From assembly GCA_947853665.1 (NCBI GenBank), contig CANTXF010000016.1, positions 124,001-188,000 on the forward strand: 64,000 nt of DNA. The letters run 5' to 3'. Positions 17,390-28,100 of the stretch are shown here, piece by piece. The translations under genes were made by a program, and so were the position numbers. The stretch is from an uncultured Deferribacterales bacterium (GTDB taxonomy: Bacteria > Chrysiogenota > Deferribacteres > Deferribacterales > Mucispirillaceae). How positions within the stretch are numbered: the first letter of the stretch is position 1; each line of letters opens with the position of its first letter. The notes below the pieces were generated by a model, which had not been told where the DNA came from, searched no databases, and worked only from the letters and a program-made list of their open reading frames with translations.

Positions 17390-19510
17390 ATGATAGAGCG
17401 TTTGACAAACGAATTTCCGTTTCCTAAAAAAGCCGTGGAAAATCTGATAAGCCTCCATCTTGAGGGAAACACCGTGCCTTTTATAGCCAGATATCGAAAA
17501 GAAATGACTGGAGCAATGGACGAAATACAGATAAGAGCCGTTCTCGAAAGGTACGAATATCTGGAAAATCTTGATAAAAGAAAATCCGAAGTGCTAAAAA
17601 ACATAGAGGAAAAAGGCAAGCTTACGGAAGATCTGAAAAAAGCGGTCTTCTCGGCGTCCACCCTTACGGAAGTGGAGGACATTTACGCTCCGTACAAATC
17701 CAAGAAAAAAACTAAAGCTGATATTGCGAGGGAGGCCGGTATCGAGCCTCTGGCCTTTTATATAAAAACCTCTCCCGATTTACCCGGCCTTGCGGAAGAA
17801 GCGGGTAAATATGTCGGCGGCCCTGTTCCTGACTCTGATACGGCCGTAGCAATGGCCCGCGATATTCTTACGGAAGAACTGGGCCACGATATAGATATTA
17901 AGAAACGGATAAGAGAGCTTTATGCGGAAGCATGCGTACTTACCTCCGAAAAAGCCTCCGATTCCAAGGAGCGCACTCCTTACGAAGCATACTACGAATT
18001 TTCCGAAAAAATATCGTCCGTGCCTCCTCACAGAGTTCTTGCCATATTCAGGGGAGAACGGGAAAAGATACTGAAAGTCCGCCTGGAAATAGACGAAGAA
18101 ACGTGTATAAACGCGGTAGAGGCAATGGCGTTATCAAAAGGATGGGCAAAAAACGATATTACCGGAAAGTGCGCTTCCAGAGCTTTCAAATCAATGCTCT
18201 CTTCGTCGATAGAGCTCGAAATAAGAGGCGAGCTTAAAACGGAGGGCGAAAACAGAGCCATAAGCGTATTTGCCGATAATCTTAAAAGCCTGCTTATGAC
18301 GCCTCCCGTTAAGGGAAGGTCCGTATTGGGGCTTGACCCGGCGTACCGAACCGGCTGTAAATACGCGGCAGTGGACGATACTGGCAAACTTCTGACATAC
18401 GGGGTGATATACCCTACTCCGCCACAAAGCGATTACGAAGGGAGCAGGCAGACCGTTCTGGATATAATAAACAGATACGAAATCAACGCCATATCCATCG
18501 GAAACGGCACAGCAAGCCGGGAAACCGAGGAGTTTGTGGCCAAAGTGATATCGGAAACCGGCGTGCAGGTGGAATATACTATCGTAAACGAAGCCGGGGC
18601 CAGCGTGTATTCCGCAAGCGAAATAGCAGCCAGAGAGTTTCCAGAGCTGGACCTTACCATACGCGGAGCCATATCCATAGCCCGCAGGGTAATAGACCCT
18701 CTGGCCGAACTTGTAAAGATAGAGCCGCGCTCAATAGGCGTAGGCATGTATCAGCACGACGTAAACAAAAAGAAACTGGAAACCACACTGCAGGCCGTGG
18801 TTGAGGACGTAGTCAACAGCGTGGGCGTTAACCTTAACACGGCAAGTCCGTCGCTGCTTCAGTATGTAGCGGGTCTGAATTCTTCCATAGCCGAAAAGAT
18901 AGTAAAATTCCGGGAAGAAGCCGGCAAATTTGAAAACAGGGAACAGCTTTTAAAAGTTTCCGGTCTCGGAGAATCCATATACAGACAATGCGCAGGCTTT
19001 CTCAAAATATACGAGGGCAAGGAACCTCTTGACAGTATGTTTATTCACCCTGAAAACTACGAAGCCGTGCACAGTCTTCTAAAAAAACTTAATCTATCAG
19101 CAGATAAAGCGTCCCTTATAAGGTTGGCATCAAAAAACGCCAATATAAACAAAATCGCGGAAGACCTGGGAATTGGAAAATACACCTTTGAAGATATTGT
19201 CGAAAACCTTGAAAAACCGGACAGGGATATAAGAGATACCGTGGACCCTATAATATTCAGAAAAGGCGCGGTAAGCTTCGACGACCTTAAGCCGGGCATG
19301 ATGCTTGACGGCAAGATTACAAACGTGGTTGATTTCGGAGCCTTTGTTGACGTTGGTCTGAAAAACGACGGCCTTATACATATTTCCGAGCTTTCCGAAG
19401 GCTTCGTCAAAAATCCTAAGGACGTGGTTAAAGTCGGTCAGAAAGTTCACGTTATGGTTGTGGCCATAGACAAAGAAAGAGGACGTATAAGCCTCTCCAT
19501 GAGGGTTTAA
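17390..19510 (+). CDS. tex: Tex-family RNA-binding transcription accessory protein
   Basis: Cytoplasmic nucleic-acid-binding protein of 706 residues with the Tex/Spt6-like order. It has an N-terminal helical region beginning with conserved FIARYRKEMTGAMDE (about 31-45), a YqgF-like RNase H fold starting at LGLDPAYRTGCK (about 318-329), helix-hairpin-helix repeats (SPSLLQYVAGLN, LLKVSGLGESI), and a C-terminal S1 domain (about 635-706, KITNVVDFGAFVDVG). It is slightly shorter than the usual 720-780 residues. Tex is implicated in transcription and RNA metabolism and toxin expression in several pathogens, but its precise role is unsettled. Confidence 0.93.
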   Translation: MIERLTNEFPFPKKAVENLISLHLEGNTVPFIARYRKEMTGAMDEIQIRAVLERYEYLENLDKRKSEVLKNIEEKGKLTEDLKKAVFSASTLTEVEDIYAPYKSKKKTKADIAREAGIEPLAFYIKTSPDLPGLAEEAGKYVGGPVPDSDTAVAMARDILTEELGHDIDIKKRIRELYAEACVLTSEKASDSKERTPYEAYYEFSEKISSVPPHRVLAIFRGEREKILKVRLEIDEETCINAVEAMALSKGWAKNDITGKCASRAFKSMLSSSIELEIRGELKTEGENRAISVFADNLKSLLMTPPVKGRSVLGLDPAYRTGCKYAAVDDTGKLLTYGVIYPTPPQSDYEGSRQTVLDIINRYEINAISIGNGTASRETEEFVAKVISETGVQVEYTIVNEAGASVYSASEIAAREFPELDLTIRGAISIARRVIDPLAELVKIEPRSIGVGMYQHDVNKKKLETTLQAVVEDVVNSVGVNLNTASPSLLQYVAGLNSSIAEKIVKFREEAGKFENREQLLKVSGLGESIYRQCAGFLKIYEGKEPLDSMFIHPENYEAVHSLLKKLNLSADKASLIRLASKNANINKIAEDLGIGKYTFEDIVENLEKPDRDIRDTVDPIIFRKGAVSFDDLKPGMMLDGKITNVVDFGAFVDVGLKNDGLIHISELSEGFVKNPKDVVKVGQKVHVMVVAIDKERGRISLSMRV

Positions 19511-19580
19511 AAGAGCGCGGTAAAAGTTGCAATAACCGCCGGTTTCATCTAACATATACGGAAAAAATCTGGAGATATAT

Positions 19581-20126
19581 ATGAAGAAAATACTGTTTGC
19601 CGCTATTTTTACCTTTATTACGGCGCAATCCGCCATGGCGCTGTCCGTGTCCGCCAACGGAGGAGCCTACGTTCCCATAGGAAGCTACGGGAATATGTTT
19701 AACGCAGGCTACGATTACGGCCTTACCCTGGAACAGGAAATATTTATTTTCACATCGCTCAAGCTTAACTACCACAGGTACCATGCCGAAGGAAAAAGCG
19801 GAAACGACTGGTACTCCGGTTCGGATCTCGACGGAGACGCTGTGGAGCTTATGCTGAAAGTAGCGCCTTTCGATTTTATAGTTGAACCTTATATTGCGGC
19901 CGGCGGAGGCTATTACAACAACCGGATCAACACGAAATGGGACAAATATACCCAGGACGGTTTCGGCTTCGTAGGCGAAGCGGGGTTTAACGTCAGTTTT
20001 TTCATAATGTCGGCCGGTATAAACGCCAAATATTACGCTTCCAAACTAAACGGTGGCGGCCGCTCTGACACGGCGGAATCTTTTACCGTAGGAGCCACCC
20101 TGTCGGTGCATATACCGCTGCTTTGA
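19581..20126 (+). CDS. Small outer-membrane beta-barrel protein
   Basis: A 181-residue exported protein with a signal peptide ending near residue 21 (AMA/LSVS). The mature part alternates hydrophobic and polar residues and is rich in Gly, Tyr and Asn, as in eight-stranded barrels of the OmpA/OmpW/OmpX size class. GGAG lies six bases before the ATG. It follows tex by 70 bases and converges on the TpsA gene, with two bases between the stops. A specific function is not evident. Confidence 0.7.
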   Translation: MKKILFAAIFTFITAQSAMALSVSANGGAYVPIGSYGNMFNAGYDYGLTLEQEIFIFTSLKLNYHRYHAEGKSGNDWYSGSDLDGDAVELMLKVAPFDFIVEPYIAAGGGYYNNRINTKWDKYTQDGFGFVGEAGFNVSFFIMSAGINAKYYASKLNGGGRSDTAESFTVGATLSVHIPLL

Positions 20127-20128
20127 TT

Positions 20129-23100
20129 TTACCTTAACTCAGGCTTTCCATTTCTGTCTGATATGGCCGAGGCTCCATGTCCTTCCGGCCATGTCAGAGT
20201 TATCATATCGCTTTCAGCCCTTTTAGCCTCGCCGGCAAGCAGATTATATCCGGTTCCTATGTTTTTGTCCTCAAAAGGGAAAAAATTATAAAGCCCGGCT
20301 TTTTGTATAAGAAAATACAGCCTTTTATCAACAGGAACGCCGTTAAGATAAGCCGTGCCGTCGGTAAGAAACATATACGACTTTATCGCGCTAAACCTGT
20401 CGGGAGCCGCGATATTCACAGTTTTTTCTCCGAAAGGACCGCGGGCTTTCAGAACGGCCCTTCCCGCATCCACAAGGATGGAAGAATCAACGCCGATTTT
20501 CATGGCTTCAAGGTAAATATCAGAAGCGGACAGCCTGCCGGTGCCCGATATATCGCCGGAGGTTCTTATATCAATATTCACAGCCCTTACGGAAGAATCG
20601 AAAGAGGAAAGGATAAAAGAGCCGGAGTTTACGATAAAAGACCCTGCCGAAGCTTTATTGGCAAGAAACACGGCTCCGGAAGAATCGGCTTTAAAATACT
20701 CCGCTTTTATCGCGTTTTTATCGTTATCAAGGTCTTCAAAGGAAATGTCGCCCGCGAGGGATAAAACAAATCGTCCGCCTGAAATATCCGCTTTTTGAGC
20801 GTTTATGCCGAAGAGACCGCCGCCGTCAATATGGAGAATAATCTCTTTAGAGGTCAGAGAAAAACCGGAACCGTCGTTAATATTTTTTCCTTTAAGCGTT
20901 ATTCTGTCCGCAACGGCAAGGCTGTTTCCCGGCATAATAATATTTCCGTTTTCGGATACGAGGGAAAGCTCTTTTATGCCAGGGGCGTTTATGGCTGAAA
21001 CAGTGAGGCTGCCTCCGTTTTCCACGGATATATTATTGTCCGCTCCGTTTTCTAAATTGAAAGCCATATCTTTTTCGCCGCCGCGAACGTAAGTATTTAC
21101 GCCGTCGGCGGTGCGTATATTTACCGGGTCTTTCGACAGGATAGAGTTTATTCTTAAATCTCCAGCGTTTTCCACGTTTACAGACACTCCGGACTCAGCC
21201 GCGCTTAAAAGCTCAAAAATAGCCCCGTCCTTTTCCGATACGTTTATGCCGCCTCCGGAAGAAACTAAAGAGCCTTTTTCCACATCGGTAACGACGTTTA
21301 TATCTCCAAAAGCGTTTATATCCAGACGCGATACTGTTATTCTGTTCGAGCCGGAATTGACGGCTCCTCCGGCAGACGTAAGATAAAGGGAAGTCCCCGG
21401 CTTATCTATGGCGTCAGACACGTTTATATCGCCCGAAGCCTTTATATCCAGAAGCGAGGCGTCTATACGGCCCATAAGGGACGCTCCTATATCCGCCGCC
21501 CCGTCCCCGGATTTGGACAGATAAACGCCGGCGCCTTTAAGCAGCATATTTTTAGAAAGGTCAGCGGCAAAATCGAAATCGGCGTATATGCCGCCGGAAC
21601 CGTTTGTAATGCCTATAAATCCCCCGCCAGCATCGATATTGCTGTCTATAACTACGTCGCCCCCAGATTGAAAATAGGCTATATCCCCGCCGTTAGCCGT
21701 TACCGAATCAAGATAAACTTTACCCGTATACGAATTCTCTATATTGACGGAACCGGCTCCGGAAGAAGCGTTAACCCTGCCGGACGATATTTTCACATCC
21801 ATATCGCCGCCGGACGACATATTGGCCGTGTAACCGGATATTCCCTCTCCTGTCAGCTTTCCGGCCGCCTTTATAAATACCTGCCTGCCGTAAGCGGAGG
21901 ATATGTTAAGATCCGCGACGCCGCTCAGAGAAACGTTTCCTGACGCTGATTCGGCGGAAACGGAGCCTACGTTCCCGATATTGGAAATATCAATAACGCT
22001 TCCGGACGCAGACGCTTTTAAATAAGAAGCGTTAAGCGCCGCGGAAGAAGAAACGGAGCCTCCCGCCTCCAGAGTAAGCCCTCCGGTAAGGTTTATCCCC
22101 TCGTTAGCTATAAGTATATCCCCGGCGGCGCGCAGCGTAAGGCCGGAACCGGATATCAAAGAGCCAGCTCCACCGGCGACGGATATATCTCCCCTGCCGT
22201 TTCCGGAAGTGCCTACCGTTGATATGGTAACGTCTGAAAGCGAAAGCTGCCCGTTTAAATAATCCATATCTATGTAGGATATATCAGAACCTCCCGGAAC
22301 TGTGAAATCTCCCTCAAGAGAGCCTGAAGGAGCGTCTTTCATTATTACGATATCCGTAGGGTCGATAAGAAAGCCGCCTTTTTTTCCGTATACCGAGCGG
22401 GTATCCGCCATACCTTTTGCCGAAACTCTCTTGCCGCTGACCTCGATAAAGCCGCCGTCGCCGTAAACGGAACGCGCATGCGCTTCGGCTCCGCTTTTAA
22501 AATGAACGTCTCCTCCGGACAAAAGCTTTATCTCTCCTCCTGCGGCTTCCCCGTCGGCCGATATAAGGCTTCCTGCTTCCGCAGAAACGTATTCCGCTCC
22601 TTCAATGTAAACGGAGCCACCGGAAACTCCGGACGCGTCTATAACGCCGGACTGAACGACCCCGCCGCCAGTAAGAACGACCTTGCCGCCTTCCTCGTAT
22701 ATGCCGGAAGCCTTTATCACACCGGAATTATTTACTGCTCCGGCAAGAATATCCGAGGCCGCTCCTGTTGTCATTATCACGGAGGCGCCCTCCAAAATCC
22801 CAGAGTTTGAAGCGTAAGCCCCCGATATGCCCTTATCCACTTCTATACCAATAAGACCGGAACCGTCGAAATCAAGACGAAAGGACTCTCCCGAAGCAAG
22901 AACCGTTTTTCCCAGCCTGGCAGAGATAAAGCCTTCATTGGAAACCTTCCCGCCTATAAGGGCCGCAAAACCCCTTCCGTTTACGCGGATATCCCCACGG
23001 TTGACTACTTCGCCCAAAGCCCCGCCGAATAAATATCTACCGTCGATAAAATCCTTGTCGGAAATAGCCGCCGCTCCGCCTAAAAAGGACCCTGCTTCCA

Positions 23101-23452
23101 CAGAGGCGCCTTTTCCGATAACAAGCCCGTTCTGATTTATCAGGAAAATGCTGCCGTTGCCCGTAAGGCGGCCGTATATTTCGCTGGGATTTCCTCCCGT
23201 AACCCTGTTAAGCACTACGCTGCCAGAACCAGGCTGTTTAAAATCCACGCGTTCGCCCGATCCGATATCAAAAGAGCCCCAATTAATAATGGCCTTATCG
23301 GAATACTGGTTTATGCTCGTATCGCCTCCGCTCTGAAATATATCGGCGTTTCCGTGAACCACCTGACCGCCTTGCGGAGACGCGTGTGCAATACTTAAAG
23401 AAAATAAAACCAATATGCTTATAATCAAGAACTTTATCGCTTTAGAAATCAT
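20129..23452 (-). CDS. TpsA-type exoprotein with haemagglutinin N-terminal domain
   Basis: Secreted two-partner exoprotein of 1107 residues. A signal peptide (about 1-24) precedes a TPS domain: GGQVVHGNADI, NQYSDKAIINWGSFDIGSG and the FLINQNGLVIGKGA segment correspond to the NPNG-type motifs recognised by TpsB. The rest is a Gly/Ser/Ala/Asp-rich right-handed beta-helix with repeated short turns. There is no obvious CDI toxin, protease or release domain at the C-terminus, which favours an adhesin. It starts 11 bases inside tpsB, its dedicated exporter. Confidence 0.9.
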   Translation of the reverse strand: MISKAIKFLIISILVLFSLSIAHASPQGGQVVHGNADIFQSGGDTSINQYSDKAIINWGSFDIGSGERVDFKQPGSGSVVLNRVTGGNPSEIYGRLTGNGSIFLINQNGLVIGKGASVEAGSFLGGAAAISDKDFIDGRYLFGGALGEVVNRGDIRVNGRGFAALIGGKVSNEGFISARLGKTVLASGESFRLDFDGSGLIGIEVDKGISGAYASNSGILEGASVIMTTGAASDILAGAVNNSGVIKASGIYEEGGKVVLTGGGVVQSGVIDASGVSGGSVYIEGAEYVSAEAGSLISADGEAAGGEIKLLSGGDVHFKSGAEAHARSVYGDGGFIEVSGKRVSAKGMADTRSVYGKKGGFLIDPTDIVIMKDAPSGSLEGDFTVPGGSDISYIDMDYLNGQLSLSDVTISTVGTSGNGRGDISVAGGAGSLISGSGLTLRAAGDILIANEGINLTGGLTLEAGGSVSSSAALNASYLKASASGSVIDISNIGNVGSVSAESASGNVSLSGVADLNISSAYGRQVFIKAAGKLTGEGISGYTANMSSGGDMDVKISSGRVNASSGAGSVNIENSYTGKVYLDSVTANGGDIAYFQSGGDVVIDSNIDAGGGFIGITNGSGGIYADFDFAADLSKNMLLKGAGVYLSKSGDGAADIGASLMGRIDASLLDIKASGDINVSDAIDKPGTSLYLTSAGGAVNSGSNRITVSRLDINAFGDINVVTDVEKGSLVSSGGGINVSEKDGAIFELLSAAESGVSVNVENAGDLRINSILSKDPVNIRTADGVNTYVRGGEKDMAFNLENGADNNISVENGGSLTVSAINAPGIKELSLVSENGNIIMPGNSLAVADRITLKGKNINDGSGFSLTSKEIILHIDGGGLFGINAQKADISGGRFVLSLAGDISFEDLDNDKNAIKAEYFKADSSGAVFLANKASAGSFIVNSGSFILSSFDSSVRAVNIDIRTSGDISGTGRLSASDIYLEAMKIGVDSSILVDAGRAVLKARGPFGEKTVNIAAPDRFSAIKSYMFLTDGTAYLNGVPVDKRLYFLIQKAGLYNFFPFEDKNIGTGYNLLAGEAKRAESDMITLTWPEGHGASAISDRNGKPELR

Positions 23453-25106
23453 AACTTATCCTCGCGTAAAAAGTGCCGGAATTCACTTTCTCTCTGGATG
23501 CGCTCAAAGGCAGACCGTAATCCGCTTTCAGAGCCAGCCCCTTAAAAGGATATACGCGCAGCCCCACTCCCACAGAATCGAGAGACGCGTCTGAATAGCC
23601 GGTATAATCGGACGAAATATTTTGAACCCAGCCCCTGTCATAAAATACAAGCGCTTTTATCTGCGGCAGATAAACGTCGGTTTCTATTTCCAGACTCAGC
23701 CTGTAGCCGTTATCGCCGGAATTTATTCCGCTTTCAAAGCCGCGGACGCTGTATATGCCTCCGATATAGAATTTTTCTGACGCGAACATTTCCTCCGATG
23801 CGTATTGACCGGAAAAAGCAAAATTCATCCTGAGAAATGAAAGAATATGCTGCGTAAAATCAAGCTCTCCGTATATTTTTTCAAAAAGGCCCCCCGCGTC
23901 CGGCCTGCTGGAGCCCGAGCTGTTGTGGCTGCCGTGGAAAAGCGGATTTATGCCCTGCTCAAGAGAAAGCATATACCAGCCCGCCCCGCCGTTCCATGGG
24001 AAAAACCCGCCGTAAAGCCCGGCGGATAAGACGTATATGCCGTCGGCCGTATTGCGCTCGCCCAATATTTTATCCATAGAGTCTTTTATTCTGAACTGCC
24101 CGGTAAAATTGGCGGTAAAAGAGGTTTTGAGTATAATAGGATATTCGGCGTAAAGCTGAAACTCATTTGAATAACCGTTCATGTCCAGAAGTTTGAAATC
24201 CCCCGTAGCCCTGTAATTGCTTCTGGTATAAGCGGCTCCAGCCTTAAATCCGCTGCCGCCGAAAGAAAGCCTGTAATCTATCCGGCCGAAAAGCAAATCC
24301 CTGGGGTCGAAATTATCCAGACCCATTGAAAAATACGCGGACAGCCTGTCCCCGCTTGCTATTAAGTTGCCGACGGAAGCCGCCGCGTTAAACCTGTACA
24401 GGCTGGTTTCTTCCGTGCCGTAATTATCGAAAGCAAAGCTTACTCTGTAAGGATTGCGGTCTTTAACATATATCACTATATCGGATGTCCCAGGCTCTTT
24501 CCCCGGTCTGAGAGACGCTTTCGCATCAAGATCCATGTAGGAATTAAGAAGAAGGAGGCTGCGCTCCAGATTTGATATATCAAGCACTATGCCGGATTTT
24601 AAAGGGGATAGATGCTTCTCTATAAAACCTTTTTTATAATCCGACTGGCCATCCACAATAACTTCGCCGATTTCGCCTTCGACCACAGAGATAGTTACGA
24701 TCCCATCGTCTACCAGCTGAGGAGGTATATAAGCGTAGCTTATTATATAGCCTTTATCCCTGTAAAGAGCGGTCACCGCGCCGGCGGCGTCGTTAAGCTC
24801 CGCAAGGGTGAGAGACTTGTCAGCGTAAGGAGCTACCGCTTTTTCAAGCTCCCGCCCTCCTATAACTCTGTTGCCGGTAAAAATGAAAGATTTTACAAAA
24901 ACGTTTGTGGAACCGGTCTCTTTGGGAAGGGCTTCCGTTATGTCCTTTTCCTCGATTATACCGGTATTTTTATCCCTCGGATAAGGAACATTACGATAAT
25001 CTTTTTTAAAGCTGTCGTCTACGGCCCCGCCGAGACCGGTCTGGGCGCAAACCGCCTGACCGTATAAAAATAACACCGCAAAAAACAGGCACAGTTTTTT
25101 CGTCAT
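23442..25106 (-). CDS. TpsB-type outer-membrane translocator (ShlB/FhaC/HecB)
   Basis: Outer-membrane transporter of 554 residues for the adjacent TpsA. A signal peptide (about 1-21) is followed by a POTRA_2-like region (SFIFTGNRVIGGRELEKAV) and a second POTRA (VSVVEGEIGEVIVDG). A 16-strand-type barrel then runs from about residue 200, with DNYGTEETSLYRF near its start and the lid-loop region YSVRGFESGINSGDNGYRLS. The C-terminal FYARISYDF ends in phenylalanine, the usual outer-membrane signal. The ribosome site is weak. It overlaps tpsA, giving a typical tpsBA operon. Confidence 0.92.
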   Translation of the reverse strand: MTKKLCLFFAVLFLYGQAVCAQTGLGGAVDDSFKKDYRNVPYPRDKNTGIIEEKDITEALPKETGSTNVFVKSFIFTGNRVIGGRELEKAVAPYADKSLTLAELNDAAGAVTALYRDKGYIISYAYIPPQLVDDGIVTISVVEGEIGEVIVDGQSDYKKGFIEKHLSPLKSGIVLDISNLERSLLLLNSYMDLDAKASLRPGKEPGTSDIVIYVKDRNPYRVSFAFDNYGTEETSLYRFNAAASVGNLIASGDRLSAYFSMGLDNFDPRDLLFGRIDYRLSFGGSGFKAGAAYTRSNYRATGDFKLLDMNGYSNEFQLYAEYPIILKTSFTANFTGQFRIKDSMDKILGERNTADGIYVLSAGLYGGFFPWNGGAGWYMLSLEQGINPLFHGSHNSSGSSRPDAGGLFEKIYGELDFTQHILSFLRMNFAFSGQYASEEMFASEKFYIGGIYSVRGFESGINSGDNGYRLSLEIETDVYLPQIKALVFYDRGWVQNISSDYTGYSDASLDSVGVGLRVYPFKGLALKADYGLPLSASREKVNSGTFYARISYDF

Positions 25107-25125
25107 GACCGCCCCGCAAGCCAGC

Positions 25126-25181
25126 TATTTCTCCGGAATATACGCATATTGGATAATATCGGCAGATATCCCGGAGAAATA
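25126..25181 (-). other. Structured 56-base element between the activase gene and tpsB
   Basis: A perfect 11-bp outer stem (25126-25136 with 25171-25181) encloses two smaller inverted repeats: AATAT/ATATT with an ACGC loop (25137-25150) and GATA/TATC (25152-25155 with 25167-25170). It can fold as a three-way junction. There is no T-run after it on the minus strand, so a simple intrinsic terminator is unlikely. It lies 20 bases before tpsB. Confidence 0.5.
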
Positions 25182-25192
25182 AAGTAAAAAAA

Positions 25193-28100
25193 CTATACCG
25201 CGGCAAGATTTTTCTTAGCGACCGACATAAGCAGCTTTATTCTGTTAAGCTGGTTCACTTCGCTGGCTCCGGGGTCGTAATCCACAGCCGCAATATTGGC
25301 GTTGCTGTATGCGGCTCTGAGAGCTTTCATTACGCCCTTTCCCGTTATATGGTTAGGCAGACAGGCAAAAGGCTGCACGCAAAGCACATTCGGCACGCCG
25401 CCTTCTATAAGCTCCACCATTTCGGCAGTAAGAAGCCACCCTTCGCCCGACTGATTGCCCAGCGAAACTATTTTTTCGGCAAGTTCGGTTAAATCGTAAA
25501 TATTAGGCATGGGTTTGAAACGCCTGCTCTTTTTGAGGGCTTTACGCATAATATTGCGCTTATGCTCAATATACCATATAAGGATATTTGCAGCGATTTT
25601 TCTCGTTTTTGAACCGGACATATGTTTGCTTCTGTATATGTCGTCGTAAACGCAATAAAGCACAAAATCCATAAAATCCGGCACGACGGCTTCACCGCCT
25701 TCGGATTCTATAACCTCCACCGCGCGGTTGTTGGCGTCCGGATGAAACTTTATAAGAATTTCTCCCACTATTCCTACTTTAGGCTTGGGCGTATCGTAAA
25801 CGTCCACGGAATCGAAATCCTTTACCATCTGCCGGACATGTTTTTTAAACGCGCCCCATTTATAGTCGAAAACATTTTTAGCGCATATCTCCGACCATCT
25901 GTCGTAAAGGGCTTTGGCAGTCCCGGGAGTTTTTTCATAGGGCCTTGTGGCATAAAGAAGGCGCATAAGCAAATCGCCGTAAAGAATAGCCATTATAAGG
26001 CGTTTAACTATGGGAAGAGTTATGGAAAAACCTTCGTGGGGCTCAAGGCCGTGCAGATTGAAGGAAAGCACCGGGATATGGCTTAATCCCATCTTCTGCA
26101 ATGCGTTTTTCAGAAAACCTATATAGTTCGTGGCCCTGCACCCTCCGGCGGTCTGCGAAATAAGCAGAGCAACCCTTTCAGTATCGCATTCGGGAGAAGC
26201 TACATAGTTTAAAAGCTGCCCGACAGAAATAATGGCAGGATAACATGCGTCGTTATTGATATATTTCAGCCCTTTATCTATATCGGAGCGGGAGGTATCC
26301 TCCAAAACCACAAGATTATACCCCTCCGCCGTAAAGGCTTCCTTCATCATTTTCATATGTATGGGAGAAAGCTGCGGAGCGACGATAGTATGGGTATGTT
26401 TCATTTCTTTTGTAAATTCGGCTCTCGGAACGGCGGGAGTAAAACTGCGCACAACGCCCCTGCGTTTTCTATCGTCTATAGCGGCTATAAGGGAACGTAT
26501 GCGTATGCGGACAGCTCCCAGGTTATTGCCCTCGTCTATTTTTATAACGGTGTAAAGCTTATCGTGCCGGTTTAAGATGTCATACACCTGCTCCGTGGTA
26601 ATGGAGTCGAGACCGCAGCCGAAAGAGTTAAGCTGTATCAGTTCAAGATTTTCTTTTTCGGCAACAAAGCTGGCAGCTTTATATAAACGGGAATGATACG
26701 TCCATTGATCCACGGCTTTAAGGGGGCGCTCCACGGTTCCCAAATGAGCGACGGAATCTTCGGTAAGGACGGCAAGCCCGTTAGAAGTGATAAGCTCCGG
26801 AATACCGTGATTTATTTCGTTGTCAACATGATACGGCCTTCCCGATAAAACTACACCTACGGTTCCCGTTTCATCGAGATATTTCAGCGTCTCCTCCCCT
26901 TTGAGGCGCATATCGGCGCGGAAATTACTCATTTCCTCCGCCGCTTTCCTGTGGGCAGCCCTTACCTCTTCGTCGGAAATGCCCATGGGCCTGAACATAG
27001 CTATAAGGCTGGGCCCCAGTATTTTATCGTTATCTATCGGAAGGAACGGGCAGAGAAACTTTATATCCTGTTCCTTTATCGCGTCGATATTAAGCCTTAT
27101 GACCTCGGGATAGCTGCATACGACGGGACAGTTAAAATGATTGTCCGCCCCGTCCTCATAAACCTCGAACTGAACGCACGGATAGAAAATAAACTTAATC
27201 CCCCTGGATATAAGGTTCACAACATGACCGTGAACCAGCTTGGCGGGATAGCATACCGTCTGCGACGGGATGGTATCGAGGCCGGAATTGAAAAGCTCCT
27301 TGGAAGACTTATCTGATATTTCCACCCTGAACCCGAGACTGGTAAACAGGGTAAACCAAAACGGATAATTCTCATAAATATTCAGCACCCTGGGTATCCC
27401 GACGATTCCTCTGGGAGCTTTATCTGCGTCCAGAGGCAGGTAATATTCAAACAACCGTTGAACTTTATAAGCATAAAGATTTGGCAAAGCTTGAGAATTT
27501 TCAACTTCTTCTATGCCTTTCTCACATCTGTTTCCCGTTATATAACGCCTGCCGTCTGAAAACTTATTTACCGTAAGCAGACAGTGATTGCTGCATCTTT
27601 TGCATCTGGTATTTACCGATTCTATGGTAAAAGCGCTGAGATTCTTCTCGGAAATAAGAGAGGAAACGCGGCCTTCTTCATGTCCGTTCCTGGCAATAAG
27701 AGCCGCTCCGAAAGCACCCATAAGACCGGATATGGCAAACCTGGTCACTTTGCAGCCTACGGAAAGCTCAAAAGCCCTGAGGACGGCGTCGTTAAAAAAG
27801 GCTCCTCCCTGCACTACGACATGGGAGCCAAGATCTTCCACGCCGCTCATTTTGATAACTTTATAAAGAGCGTTTTTAACGACGGAATAAGAAAGCCCGG
27901 CGGAAATATCCCCCACCCCGGCGCCTTCTTTCTGAGCCTGCTTCACTTTAGAATTCATAAATACGGTACATCGCGAACCCAGATCCACAGGATGTTTGGA
28001 CGTTATGGCGGCTTGAGCGAAATCCTGTACGGTAACGCCAACGGATTTGGCGAAAGTTTCTATAAATGAGCCGCATCCGGACGAACACGCTTCATTCAGC

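Noticed and set aside
20129-23452. Contact-dependent inhibition (CdiA) toxin
   Set aside because: The exoprotein is only 1107 residues, has no VENN-type motif or C-terminal toxin domain, and no small immunity gene follows within the operon.
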